A stretch of DNA of 64,000 bases, from NCBI GenBank assembly GCA_036787895.1, contig DAIQOK010000015.1, positions 19,763 to 83,762 on the forward strand, read 5' to 3'. The notes beneath the pieces are model-generated. The model saw only the letters and a program-made list of their open reading frames with translations. It searched no databases and was not told where the DNA came from. Below, piece by piece: positions 34,234-42,463 of this stretch. The DNA is from UBA7662 sp036787895. Lineage in GTDB: Bacteria > Bacteroidota > Bacteroidia > UBA7662. The stretch's first letter is position 1. Each line of letters opens with the position of its first letter. The translations under genes and the position numbers were made by a program.

Positions 34234-34908
34234 ATGAATATTGCTATTAATTTGGTTTTAGCGCTGATTTTGTGTTCAAGTTGCACAAAGCCTATTGAAA
34301 TTCAAGACACCGTTCAGTATAAATATGCTACCGACCCTGTTTTTTATGAAGGAAAGGTAGTTTTTCCAACCGAGAATCGTCCAAATTGTAGACTGGCTGA
34401 GGAATTTGGTTTAGCAGAAGCAATTGAAAACGGGAAAGAACTGACTTTGCTTATTATGGATAAAAAACTCAATTCCCAAATCATCCATGACTTCTTGTCT
34501 AATGTTCATAATTCCTTGGATTCACTAAAAAGGAATGCTTATAATGTGGTAGAAGATTTGGACCCGAATATGTACACTATAACCGCAAAAGGGACAGAAA
34601 TTTTTTATCAGATCATTGAAGGAGAGATTGTTGGAGCGAATATTAATATGGCAGGCAGTAGCGAGAGTCTTAAAAATTTAGAATGGTCAGATCCATTTTA
34701 TTGGCTGGAAATGGGAAAAATTCGCTGGAATTTTGATGTAGATTCATATGATTTAATTCGTATTGTTCCAGTTGGACTTATGGAAAGTAAAACTTTTAAT
34801 TTTGAGGGAATAGACTGTTTTAAAACTAGCGTAGGTGAATCACCTTATTGGGTTTATACAATTGTATTAAAAAGAAATGGAGCCAACTGGGATGTTGCCA
34901 TTGAATAG
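34234..34908 (+). CDS. Putative lipoprotein, orphan immunity-like
   Basis: The 224-residue protein has a clear lipoprotein signal, MNIAINLVLALILCSSCTKP (lipobox CSSC). The mature region includes LAEEFGLAEAIENGKELTLLIMDKKLNSQ and WSDPFYWLEMGKIRWNF. Its composition is AT-rich as in the two other island genes. It may be an immunity protein left behind when its toxin tip was lost, or a small independent lipoprotein. I recognise no family. Confidence 0.6.
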   Translation: MNIAINLVLALILCSSCTKPIEIQDTVQYKYATDPVFYEGKVVFPTENRPNCRLAEEFGLAEAIENGKELTLLIMDKKLNSQIIHDFLSNVHNSLDSLKRNAYNVVEDLDPNMYTITAKGTEIFYQIIEGEIVGANINMAGSSESLKNLEWSDPFYWLEMGKIRWNFDVDSYDLIRIVPVGLMESKTFNFEGIDCFKTSVGESPYWVYTIVLKRNGANWDVAIE

Positions 34909-34929
34909 ATGAAAGTACAATCACTTTTT

Positions 34930-35060
34930 TATTACAAATTCTCAAAAGCTCTCCGCGAAACTGATTTACTTTCTTTTCTCTGTATTTAAAACTGTAGAAA
35001 TATGGCTCGATGCACTCACCTTGACCATAAGGAATAACCTCAGCTGTCGTACCAATTTGG
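34930..35060 (-). pseudogene. Faint RHS-tip relic in reverse orientation
   Basis: The minus frame (80 codons, 35068-34826) reads TTAEVIPYGQGE then PYFYSFKYREKKVNQ. This resembles the RHS order VPYGE...SYYSPFKFSAKEKD seen at 31412-31500, but without the GARYY part. The match is short and imperfect. The frame also overlaps the 3' end of the lipoprotein gene, so a live gene is unlikely. Confidence 0.4.
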
Positions 35061-35130
35061 AATCCCACAAATGGCGGAATCCCGCTACCGCGTGATTTTG
35101 AATTTTGAACCTGAAATTTTGAATTAATAA

Positions 35131-35210
35131 AACTGGCTATTCCTGCCGTGAGTTAGCCGAACGGTGGCACAACTGGCTGTTCTTGCCGTGAGTTTACCGA
35201 ACGGTGGGTA
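35131..35210. repeat. Two tandem 40-bp units, each with a TGAG...CGAA hairpin
   Basis: Units 35131-35170 and 35171-35210 begin AACTGGCT and contain TGCCGTGAGTT then CCGAACGGTGG, differing at only a few bases. Each contains a hairpin with arms CCG / CGG (35146-35164 and 35186-35204). They lie just past the end of prfA (stop at 35226). Apart from these and the RHS relic, the gap 34909-35225 shows nothing else. Confidence 0.85.
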
Positions 35211-35225
35211 ACTCGCTTAACTGTC

Positions 35226-36293
35226 TCAACTTCCGTCACGAAGACGCTCCGTATTTTCCGCCAACTGCAACGCATCCAGCATCTCCTGAATATCGCCACT
35301 CAGAAAGCTGTCCATATTGTAAAGCGTCAGCCCGATGCGGTGATCGGTGATGCGGCTTTGCGGGAAGTTGTAGGTGCGGATTTTGGCGGAGCGGTCGCCG
35401 GTGCTGACCATGGTTTTGCGCTGACTGGCCGTTTCAGAATTGCGTTTGTTCAGTTCCAGTTCATACAATTTGGTGCGCAACATCTCCATCGCCATTTCGC
35501 GGTTGGCGAGCTGGGATCGGGCTACCTGACAGGTCACGACTATGCCGGTAGGTTTGTGGGTCAGCATCACCTTGGTTTCTACCTTATTTACGTTCTGACC
35601 ACCGGCGCCTCCCGAACGGGCGGTTTGTAATTCAATATCAGCCGGGTTGATCTGCACATCCACTTCTTCGGCTTCGGGCATGACCACCACCGTGGCGGCA
35701 GAGGTGTGTATACGCCCCTGGGTTTCGGTGGCAGGAACCCTTTGCACGCGGTGTACGCCTGATTCGTATTTCAATGTACCGTAAACGTCTTCACCACTTA
35801 CTTTGTAGATGATTTCTTTGTAGCCACCGGCGGTGCCTTCGGTTTCGTCGATGAGGTCGACTTTCCAGCCGCGGCGTTCGCAATAGCGGAGGTACATGCG
35901 GGCGAGGTCGCCGGCAAACAAACTGGCTTCATCCCCACCGGTACCTGCCCGTATTTCTACCATCACATTGCGGCTGTCGGCTTCTTCTTTGGGCACGAGC
36001 AGCAAACGCAATGCCTGTTCCATAGGCAACTGTTGGGCTTGCAGCTCGTCGAGCTCCATTTTAGCCATCTCAAGAAATTCCGGGTCTTTTTCGGTAGCCA
36101 GGATTTTTTTGTTGGTTTCGATATTGCCGAGCAGATTTTCGTAAGCTTTGAAGGCATGAACAATCTTCTCCAGCTCGCGGTATTCGCGGTTGAGCTGGGT
36201 ATAACGTTTCATATCATCGAAGATGCGCGGGTCGAGCAATTGTTCGCTCACCACTTCAAAACGGCCGGCTATGGCGGGGTATTTATCGAGCAT
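35226..36293 (-). CDS. prfA: Peptide chain release factor 1
   Basis: Reads UAA and UAG stops and triggers peptide release. The 355 residues carry GGQ at 231-233 in ARSGGAGGQNVNKVET, and the RF1-specific PxT motif as PAT (187-189). The RF2-type SPF is absent, so it is RF1. ATG 36293 (MLDKYPAIAGRFE) is preferred over an upstream one at 36341, which lies inside the preceding gene. It ends the leftward rsfS-ftsH-LUD-lpxH operon; only 5 bp separate it from the preceding gene. Confidence 0.97.
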   Translation of the reverse strand: MLDKYPAIAGRFEVVSEQLLDPRIFDDMKRYTQLNREYRELEKIVHAFKAYENLLGNIETNKKILATEKDPEFLEMAKMELDELQAQQLPMEQALRLLLVPKEEADSRNVMVEIRAGTGGDEASLFAGDLARMYLRYCERRGWKVDLIDETEGTAGGYKEIIYKVSGEDVYGTLKYESGVHRVQRVPATETQGRIHTSAATVVVMPEAEEVDVQINPADIELQTARSGGAGGQNVNKVETKVMLTHKPTGIVVTCQVARSQLANREMAMEMLRTKLYELELNKRNSETASQRKTMVSTGDRSAKIRTYNFPQSRITDHRIGLTLYNMDSFLSGDIQEMLDALQLAENTERLRDGS

Positions 36294-36298
36294 GGTGT

Positions 36299-37096
36299 TT
36301 ATGGAGCCAGCAAAAATAGCTGTTCGCCGTCGAACACCCATAGTCCGCTGCGATTTACCCGGAATTGTTTTGCTTTTAAACCGGTGGGAAGGCTTATGGG
36401 CTGGTGCTGCAGCTTTTGGGTATCATAATAAAATAGTTGGTCGCCCTGGCTGTAATACAGCTTGCCCTGGTAAACCTGGAGCGTTTCCTGACCGGTGATG
36501 GGCAGGGTTTTGAGATAGGCACCGTATAAATCAAAGACCAATATGCCAACTTCAGGGTCGTTGAGGTAAAGTCGTTCGCCGGATTCGATCAAATCGGTGG
36601 GCGAAAGGGCCGTTTGCAGCTTGTTTTGCAGCCATTCGCCTTCCACCACCACGCGTAAATCGTTAGCGAGTTTGCGTAAACGAAAAGCCCGGGCATCGTA
36701 TAGCCAGATGTTGTTGTCGAAGGAGCGACATACCAGGGAGTTTTCGCTGAGGTTGAGCTTCCCGATCTCGAAACGGTTGGTGGTGTAGAGCATATTGTCG
36801 AGCTGGAGGAGCACGGCATTTTCGGCGTAAAACAGCAATAATTGTAAGGGATTGGTCACATCTACCTGGCGCAACGGACCCAACACCTGGTTGCGGTGGT
36901 TGCCTACCCACTTCAACTGGGCGTCGTATTTTACGAGCTCACGCGCACGGGTGAGGAGGTAGAGGTTATCGAGATTATCGACGGCAAAACTGCGGATGGG
37001 CTGCTCGGGGCGGAATTGTTTTACGATCCGCAGACTGTCCTGAGCCGAGGCGGTACTAAACAGCAGTATAAGAACGAAGGTCCAGCGTATCCCCAT
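36299..37096 (-). CDS. Secreted beta-propeller-like protein of unknown function
   Basis: The 265 residues from ATG 37096 begin MGIRWTFVLILLFSTASAQ, a signal peptide. The mature chain has repeated short strands with aromatic ends (FAVDNLDNLYLLTRARELVKYD, LYLNDPEVGILVFDLYGAYLKTLP, GKLYYSQGDQLFYYDTQKL, LWVFDGEQLFLLAP), the look of a six-bladed NHL/YWTD-like propeller. Two further in-frame ATGs occur upstream inside lpxH. Position between lpxH and prfA implies co-transcription, not function. Confidence 0.78.
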   Translation of the reverse strand: MGIRWTFVLILLFSTASAQDSLRIVKQFRPEQPIRSFAVDNLDNLYLLTRARELVKYDAQLKWVGNHRNQVLGPLRQVDVTNPLQLLLFYAENAVLLQLDNMLYTTNRFEIGKLNLSENSLVCRSFDNNIWLYDARAFRLRKLANDLRVVVEGEWLQNKLQTALSPTDLIESGERLYLNDPEVGILVFDLYGAYLKTLPITGQETLQVYQGKLYYSQGDQLFYYDTQKLQHQPISLPTGLKAKQFRVNRSGLWVFDGEQLFLLAP

Positions 37097-37805
37097 CAAA
37101 AACGGCATAAGTAAAATGAACGAGCCAATCGCCCAGATTGATATATTCACTGCCCGGCCCTACTTCTACTTTTACCGGCAGATGGCGGTGACCAAACACA
37201 AAATAATCGTAATGGTGGCTTTGAAGTTTATGGGCGCAATAGAGGTACAGCCACTCTTTTTCTTTCTCAAAAACGAGGGGGTCGGTATTGTTTACCCGGC
37301 TTTTATACGACCAGAACTGCGCCATCCAAAAGGCAAAATTGGGATGTAATCGGGCAAAAAACCATTGCGAAACCGGACTGCGGAACAGCTTTTTGAGGAG
37401 TTTGTAGCCGATATCACCGGGGCCTTTGCCATCGCCATGCCCGATAAGTATTTTTTTGCCATTGGCTTCGACAACCACATTTTCTTTATGAAGTATCACA
37501 CCCAGCTCTTTTTCGAGATAACCGAATGTCCACATATCGTGATTGCCGATGAAATAATGGACGGGCACACCGCTGTCGGTGATTTCTGCGATTTTGCCGA
37601 GTAAGCGGGTGAAATATTTGGGGGCAGTATAGCGGTATTCAAACCAGAAGTCGAAGATGTCGCCGACCAGATAGATGGCTGCCGCATCGTGTTTGATGCT
37701 GTCGAGCCAGGCGACTACCTTTTTTTCACGTACCAGCGAGGCTGCATAATCGGGCACACCGAGGTGGAAATCACTGGCAAAATATATGTTGCGCTTTTGG
37801 CTCAA
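37056..37805 (-). CDS. lpxH: UDP-2,3-diacylglucosamine diphosphatase
   Basis: Removes UMP to give lipid X in lipid A synthesis. The 249 residues show all metallophosphoesterase motifs: FASDFHLGVPD (about 8-18), VGDIFDFWFEYRY, IGNHDMWTFGYLE, LIGHGDGKG and FGHRHLPV. This is the compact LpxH arrangement, and together with the LPS gene lptC in this window it implies a lipid-A-bearing outer membrane. It overlaps the LUD gene by 4 bp upstream. Confidence 0.9.
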   Translation of the reverse strand: MSQKRNIYFASDFHLGVPDYAASLVREKKVVAWLDSIKHDAAAIYLVGDIFDFWFEYRYTAPKYFTRLLGKIAEITDSGVPVHYFIGNHDMWTFGYLEKELGVILHKENVVVEANGKKILIGHGDGKGPGDIGYKLLKKLFRSPVSQWFFARLHPNFAFWMAQFWSYKSRVNNTDPLVFEKEKEWLYLYCAHKLQSHHYDYFVFGHRHLPVKVEVGPGSEYINLGDWLVHFTYAVFDGDTLDLRSYTAV

Positions 37806-38449
37806 AGTGGGGCTTCTTCGACCAAAAATACGTAGAATTCCTTAGGGCCGTGTGCTCCCAGCACGAGTGTCTTCTCTATATCTGCTGTACGGCTGGGTCC
37901 GGTGATATTGCTCACCAGCGAAGGTAAACGACCGTCATGCCTGCTTTTGATGAGCTCGAAACCGGCTTTGAGGTCGGGTACAAGTTGATTCATATAGGCC
38001 ACCACGATGTGAACCGGCGGATAAACGGTCATCGTACGTCCCATTTGCTGGGCAGAACTTACCATCACACTGCCGGTGAGGGCTACCAAGGCTTCGCAGG
38101 AGGTGATGCCGATCTCCATTTTGTCGAGCCGGCTTTTGTCTTTTTGGTAAGGGAATTCAATCTGATCGAGCAGGGCCTGAATCGCAGGTTCGAAGCAAAA
38201 AATCTCTTCGGCACCATGGTTTTGGACCAGCGTTATCAGGTTTTCGGCGAAGTCGAGCATGTTTTCGCAAAACGCAAACTGGCCGTTGATGGCCACCAGG
38301 CGGTCGGCGAATTGTATGGCGAGGTCAGCGTCCAGCTTGTGGTAAATCGCGCCTTCCAAATCCATCACCTGGTGCTTAGGCGGGGTTTGGTGAATCAGCG
38401 CTTTGCGGATTTTTTTAAGGACTTTTTCTTTCGAAGTGGTCTCGCGCAT
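37802..38449 (-). CDS. LUD-domain protein (LutC/YkgG-like)
   Basis: The 215 residues match the LUD family linked with lactate utilisation (LutC), with HGAEEIFCFEPAI, GITSCEALVALTGSVMVSSA and the C-terminal ITGPSRTADIEKTLVLGAHGPKEFYVFLV motif. No lutA or lutB genes are adjacent; in Bacteroidota this gene regularly follows ftsH alone, so a lactate role is uncertain. Fifteen bases separate it from ftsH. Confidence 0.88.
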   Translation of the reverse strand: MRETTSKEKVLKKIRKALIHQTPPKHQVMDLEGAIYHKLDADLAIQFADRLVAINGQFAFCENMLDFAENLITLVQNHGAEEIFCFEPAIQALLDQIEFPYQKDKSRLDKMEIGITSCEALVALTGSVMVSSAQQMGRTMTVYPPVHIVVAYMNQLVPDLKAGFELIKSRHDGRLPSLVSNITGPSRTADIEKTLVLGAHGPKEFYVFLVEEAPL

Positions 38450-38464
38450 AAATCAATGGGCTGT

Positions 38465-40492
38465 TCAGGCTTCGGGCTGCTGTTCTTCGGCGGTTGCAGG
38501 ATCGGCTATGGTTTCGCTGCTGATGACCTGCGGAATTTCGGCGCTAAGGTCGGGCACCTGGTTGGGGCGCGGACCAACCAGGCGTTCGAGATCGGTGGTA
38601 TAAATCACCTCTTTCTGCAGCAACTCCTGGGCAATCAGCTCCAACTCATGTCGACGTTCGCGCAACAATTCTTTGGTTTTGTTGTAGGCATTTTCTACCA
38701 ACAAACGCACTTCCTCATCAATGATTTTGGCGAGTTCTTCGCTGTATGGCTTGCGGAATTGGTATTCGCCATTCGGATCGTTAAACGACAGCGGACCAAC
38801 TTTCGGGTTCATACCGTACATGGTTACCATGCCATATGCCACCCGCGTAATGCGTTCAAGGTCGTTTTGTGCACCGGTACTGATGCGGCCAAACACAATT
38901 TCTTCGGCAGCCCGGCCACCAAGTGTCATACACATGGTATCGAGCAGTTGTTCGGTGGTGTAGAGGTATTGTTCTTTCGGGAGATATTGGGCATAACCCA
39001 ATGCAGCCACACCACGCGGTACGATACTTACTTTCACCAACGGGTCGGTACTGTCGAGAAACCAGCCCACAATGGCATGTCCGGCTTCGTGATAGGCTAC
39101 TATCTTTTTCTCTTCGGGAGAGATGATTTTATTTTTTTTCTCCAAACCGCCAATTACGCGGTCGATGGCGGCATTGAAGTCGGCGAGTTCGACTTCCTTT
39201 TTGTTCGAACGGGCAGCAATCAACGCAGCTTCGTTACAAACGTTGGCGATTTCAGCGCCGGCAAAACCCGGTGTTTGTTCAGCCAGTTTCTGCGGATTCA
39301 CATCCGGGCCGAGTTTAATCGGCTTCAAATGAACTTTAAAAATTTGCTCCCTGCCTATCAAATCGGGGCGATCCACCGTAATCATGCGGTCGAAACGGCC
39401 GGGACGCAACAAGGCGGCATCCAAGACATCGGGGCGGTTGGTGGCGGCCATCATGATGATGCCGAGGTCGGTGCTGAAGCCGTCCATCTCTACCAACAAT
39501 TGGTTGAGCGTACTTTCACGTTCGTCGTTGCCGCCCATCATCTGGTTTTTGCCACGCGAACGACCTACGGCATCAATTTCATCGATGAAAATGATACAAG
39601 GGGCTTTTTCACGGGCTTGTTTGAACAAATCGCGGACGCGGCTGGCGCCAACACCTACAAACATCTCCACAAAATCGGAACCGCTGAGCGTAAAAAACGG
39701 CACCTGAGCTTCGCCGGCAACGGCTTTGGCCAGGAGGGTTTTACCCGTTCCGGGAGGACCTACGAGCAGCACACCTTTCGGGATTTTTCCACCGAGCGCG
39801 GTGTATTTTTTAGAGTTTTTGAGGAAGTCAACCACTTCCATCACTTCTACCTTGGCCTCTTCAAGTCCGGCAACATCGTTGAAGGTGATGTTTTCGCGGG
39901 TGTTTTTGTCGAAAAGGGTAGCTTTGGATTTGCCGATATTAAATATCTGCGCGCCACCGCCTTGTCCACCACCGCTGAAACGGCGCATAAACAAAAACCA
40001 CAGGCCGATGATGAGTGCCATAGGTAACAGCAGGCCAAGTATGCCGGAGAACCAGTCGGGCCGACTTTCCCATTGTACCGAAATAGGCTTGAGTGATTTG
40101 TTTTCCTTATAAAACTCAACCAGGCGGTTTTCGAAGGCCTCAGGCGAACTTTCGGTAAAATAATAATGCGGACCAGTTGCGCCGGTAAAGGAGTCTTCTT
40201 TAACTTCTTTGTGTTTGGAGAGCTCGAGCTTATCTTTTTTGATAAAGACCTCGATTTTATAAATATCGTCGGCGCGGTAACCTACCAACTTATCTACCTC
40301 CTCGGTTTCGAGCATGCTGGTTTTAAATTCCTGCCAGTCGATTTTTTTGGTCGAGCCGCCGGAATTCAGGATTTGCATGCCGATAAATAAAACGGCGATG
40401 ATGATATAAATCCAGTAAAAGTTAAATCGGGGCTTATTTTGCTCCGATTTGTTGAGCGGAGATTTTTTAGGCGTAGTTTCTTTTTTACTCAT
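38465..40492 (-). CDS. ftsH: ATP-dependent zinc metalloprotease FtsH
   Basis: Membrane-bound AAA+ protease for quality control. The 675 residues contain two transmembrane segments (about 25-42 and 150-168) around a periplasmic domain, Walker A GPPGTGKT (245-252), Walker B IIFIDEIDAVG, the SRH TNRPDVLDAALLRPGRFDR, and zinc site HEAGH (468-472). The C-terminus is Glu/Gln/Ala rich. A long open frame on the opposite strand (37937-40027) is an artefact of codon bias. It is downstream of rsfS in the operon. Confidence 0.97.
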   Translation of the reverse strand: MSKKETTPKKSPLNKSEQNKPRFNFYWIYIIIAVLFIGMQILNSGGSTKKIDWQEFKTSMLETEEVDKLVGYRADDIYKIEVFIKKDKLELSKHKEVKEDSFTGATGPHYYFTESSPEAFENRLVEFYKENKSLKPISVQWESRPDWFSGILGLLLPMALIIGLWFLFMRRFSGGGQGGGAQIFNIGKSKATLFDKNTRENITFNDVAGLEEAKVEVMEVVDFLKNSKKYTALGGKIPKGVLLVGPPGTGKTLLAKAVAGEAQVPFFTLSGSDFVEMFVGVGASRVRDLFKQAREKAPCIIFIDEIDAVGRSRGKNQMMGGNDERESTLNQLLVEMDGFSTDLGIIMMAATNRPDVLDAALLRPGRFDRMITVDRPDLIGREQIFKVHLKPIKLGPDVNPQKLAEQTPGFAGAEIANVCNEAALIAARSNKKEVELADFNAAIDRVIGGLEKKNKIISPEEKKIVAYHEAGHAIVGWFLDSTDPLVKVSIVPRGVAALGYAQYLPKEQYLYTTEQLLDTMCMTLGGRAAEEIVFGRISTGAQNDLERITRVAYGMVTMYGMNPKVGPLSFNDPNGEYQFRKPYSEELAKIIDEEVRLLVENAYNKTKELLRERRHELELIAQELLQKEVIYTTDLERLVGPRPNQVPDLSAEIPQVISSETIADPATAEEQQPEA

Positions 40493-40560
40493 GCGTTTGG
40501 CGTAATGTGATGCTAACGTGACCTGCTGCTTAAAAGTTTAAAAAACGTGGAGCTTTGCCG

Positions 40561-40926
40561 TTATTCTCCCAAATCGGTGCGTTTGGCGTCGTTCCACAGC
40601 TCTTCAATGCCGTAAAACTCCCGGTATTGCGGTTGGAACAGATGCACTACCACGTCTACATAATCGAGCAGTATCCATTGTGAATTCTCCAGGCCTTCAA
40701 CCGACCAGGGACGTTCCCCAACAGCTTTTTTCACTTCTTCCACCACCGATTCAGAAATGGCTTTCAACTGGGTCGACGATTCGGCTTCTGCGATGATGAA
40801 GAAGTCGGTAACACGTTCCTTAAGTCCACGCAAATCGAGCAAGGTAATGTTCTTGCCTTTTTTCTCCTGAATACCGTGGATGATGTATTGCTGTATGCTT
40901 TCTGCAGCAGGCTGTGCCTTAGCCAT
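40561..40926 (-). CDS. rsfS: Ribosomal silencing factor RsfS
   Basis: Binds L14 on the large subunit and blocks joining under starvation. The 121 residues fit the Iojap/RsfS family: GKNITLLDLRGLKERVTDFFIIAEAESSTQ, VGERPWSVEGLENSQWILLDYVDVVVHLFQPQYREFYGIEELW. It is the first gene of the ftsH operon and is divergent from birA with 38 bp between starts; a TACTTTTG box for it lies at 40954-40947. Confidence 0.94.
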   Translation of the reverse strand: MAKAQPAAESIQQYIIHGIQEKKGKNITLLDLRGLKERVTDFFIIAEAESSTQLKAISESVVEEVKKAVGERPWSVEGLENSQWILLDYVDVVVHLFQPQYREFYGIEELWNDAKRTDLGE

Positions 40927-40946
40927 TCGTAATGATTAGATTTGTA

Positions 40947-40954
40947 CAAAAGTA
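40947..40954 (-). promoter_or_regulatory. -7 box of the rsfS-ftsH operon
   Basis: TACTTTTG on the minus strand, 20 bp before the rsfS start. No TTG is found at the expected upstream distance; the region there is birA coding sequence. Confidence 0.5.
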
Positions 40955-40964
40955 GGGATTTCTT

Positions 40965-41729
40965 TTGCAGAAACTGAATGACGACAGTCGCCTGATAGGC
41001 TGCAGCCACGTACACCTGGCTGTGGTAGATAGTACCAACGACCGACTTTGGGCGCAGGCAGGTTGCGGAATACCCGAAGGATTCGCTTTAAGCGCCGATT
41101 TTCAGGAAAAAGGTCGTGGACAAACCGGTGCCTCCTGGTTCAGCGATGAAGGCGAAAATATACTTTGCAGTATTTACCTCCGGCCCGATTTTTTGCCGGC
41201 AAGTGCGCAGTTCCAACTGAATATGGCGGTGAGTTTGGCTGTGGCCGACTTCGGCCGGCACTACCTGGGCGAGGGCGTATTTGTAAAATGGCCCAACGAT
41301 ATCTACTACCAGGAAAAAAAACTGGCCGGTATACTCATCGAAAACAGTATACAGGGCAACCGAATTACCGAAACGGTGGTGGGCATCGGTATTAATGTTA
41401 ACCAGGGCTATTTTCCGCCCGCCCTACCTAATCCGGTTTCTCTGCTCAATGTAACCGGCCGGTATTATAAAATCGGCGATCAGCTGCCACTATTATTTGC
41501 TGCCTTAGAATACCGCTATATGCAACTGCAGGCTGGCCGGCACGATCAGCTCCAATATGATTACCTGCAACAACTTTTGGGCAAAGACCGCCTCCGGCGT
41601 TTTCAATATCAAGGCCGGGAATTGTTTGCTACCATACGTGGGGTAGATCAGGATGGTCGGCTGTTACTCGATGGTCCTGAAGGCCCTATGATCATGAACC
41701 ACAAGGAAATTTATTTTTATACGGCATGA
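40965..41729 (+). CDS. birA: Biotin--[acetyl-CoA-carboxylase] ligase
   Basis: Joins biotin to carboxylase carrier protein. The 254 residues show DSTNDRLWAQA, the biotin/ATP loop EKGRGQTGASWFSDEGENI, KWPNDIYYQEKKLAGILIEN and VVGIGINVNQ. There is no N-terminal HTH, so it is a ligase only and not a repressor. No ATG fits; TTG 40965 is the best start. It overlaps coaX by 4 bp. Confidence 0.94.
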   Translation: MQKLNDDSRLIGCSHVHLAVVDSTNDRLWAQAGCGIPEGFALSADFQEKGRGQTGASWFSDEGENILCSIYLRPDFLPASAQFQLNMAVSLAVADFGRHYLGEGVFVKWPNDIYYQEKKLAGILIENSIQGNRITETVVGIGINVNQGYFPPALPNPVSLLNVTGRYYKIGDQLPLLFAALEYRYMQLQAGRHDQLQYDYLQQLLGKDRLRRFQYQGRELFATIRGVDQDGRLLLDGPEGPMIMNHKEIYFYTA

Positions 41730-42463
41730 GTAAGTCAACACGATTGGTAATTGATGCCGGCAATACCCGGGTAAAATACGCCCTGTTTGAAGGCCAGGAA
41801 CTGCTTCAACTCGAACAGGTCGCTACCGAAAAATTTTTAACTGAAAGTCTGCCTAAAGCCGATCTGGCTGCCTTCTCTACCGTTTCGCTCAGCGAATCAC
41901 TCTTGCTCGATGCCCTTAAAGCAGCAGACATTCATCGGTTCACCTTTTTCGGCAGCTATGATGCCCTCCCTTTCCCTTCGGTTTATACGAGCCCCGAAAC
42001 CCTGGGGCAGGACCGCAAAGCCAATATTTTGGCAGCACTTACCAAATTCCCGAGCAAAGCTTGTTTGGTCATCAGTCTGGGCACCTGCATTACCTACGAT
42101 TTAATCGGTGCCGATGGCCGGCATTTGGGGGGTGATATTTCGCCCGGCTATCGCATGCGTTTGCAGGCCATGCACACATTTACCCGGCGTTTACCACTTG
42201 TCGACCCCGAAAAGGCTGTCGCTGCCCTGGGTTTTGATACCGAATCAGCGCTTTTATCGGGCGCTTTTCACGGCATGGCCGGAGAATTGTTGGCCCGTAT
42301 CACGGCTTTCGAGGCTCAAGAGCCCGATTTAACCATTATTTTATCGGGAGGTGACACTTCACTTTTTGAAAAAACCTTGGGAAAGCAGATATTTGCCGAG
42401 CCTCATTTGGCGTTATACGGCCTGAATGCCTTACTTGATTCGACTTTTTACCACGGTAAGTAA
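41726..42463 (+). CDS. coaX: Type III pantothenate kinase
   Basis: First enzyme of CoA synthesis. The 245 residues carry the ASKHA-fold motifs: LVIDAGNTRVKYALFEG (about 7), TLGQDRKANILAAL, SLGTCITYDLIGADGRHLGGDISPG with the catalytic Asp, and ILSGGDTSLFEK. It overlaps birA upstream and the outer-membrane protein gene downstream (38 bp). Confidence 0.95.
   Translation: MSKSTRLVIDAGNTRVKYALFEGQELLQLEQVATEKFLTESLPKADLAAFSTVSLSESLLLDALKAADIHRFTFFGSYDALPFPSVYTSPETLGQDRKANILAALTKFPSKACLVISLGTCITYDLIGADGRHLGGDISPGYRMRLQAMHTFTRRLPLVDPEKAVAALGFDTESALLSGAFHGMAGELLARITAFEAQEPDLTIILSGGDTSLFEKTLGKQIFAEPHLALYGLNALLDSTFYHGK

Noticed and set aside
37937..40027. A 696-codon open frame on the plus strand across LUD and ftsH
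   Set aside because: It is fully antisense to ftsH and the LUD gene, whose protein motifs are unmistakable. Its Phe/His/Gly-rich translation has no fold or signal and reflects codon bias.
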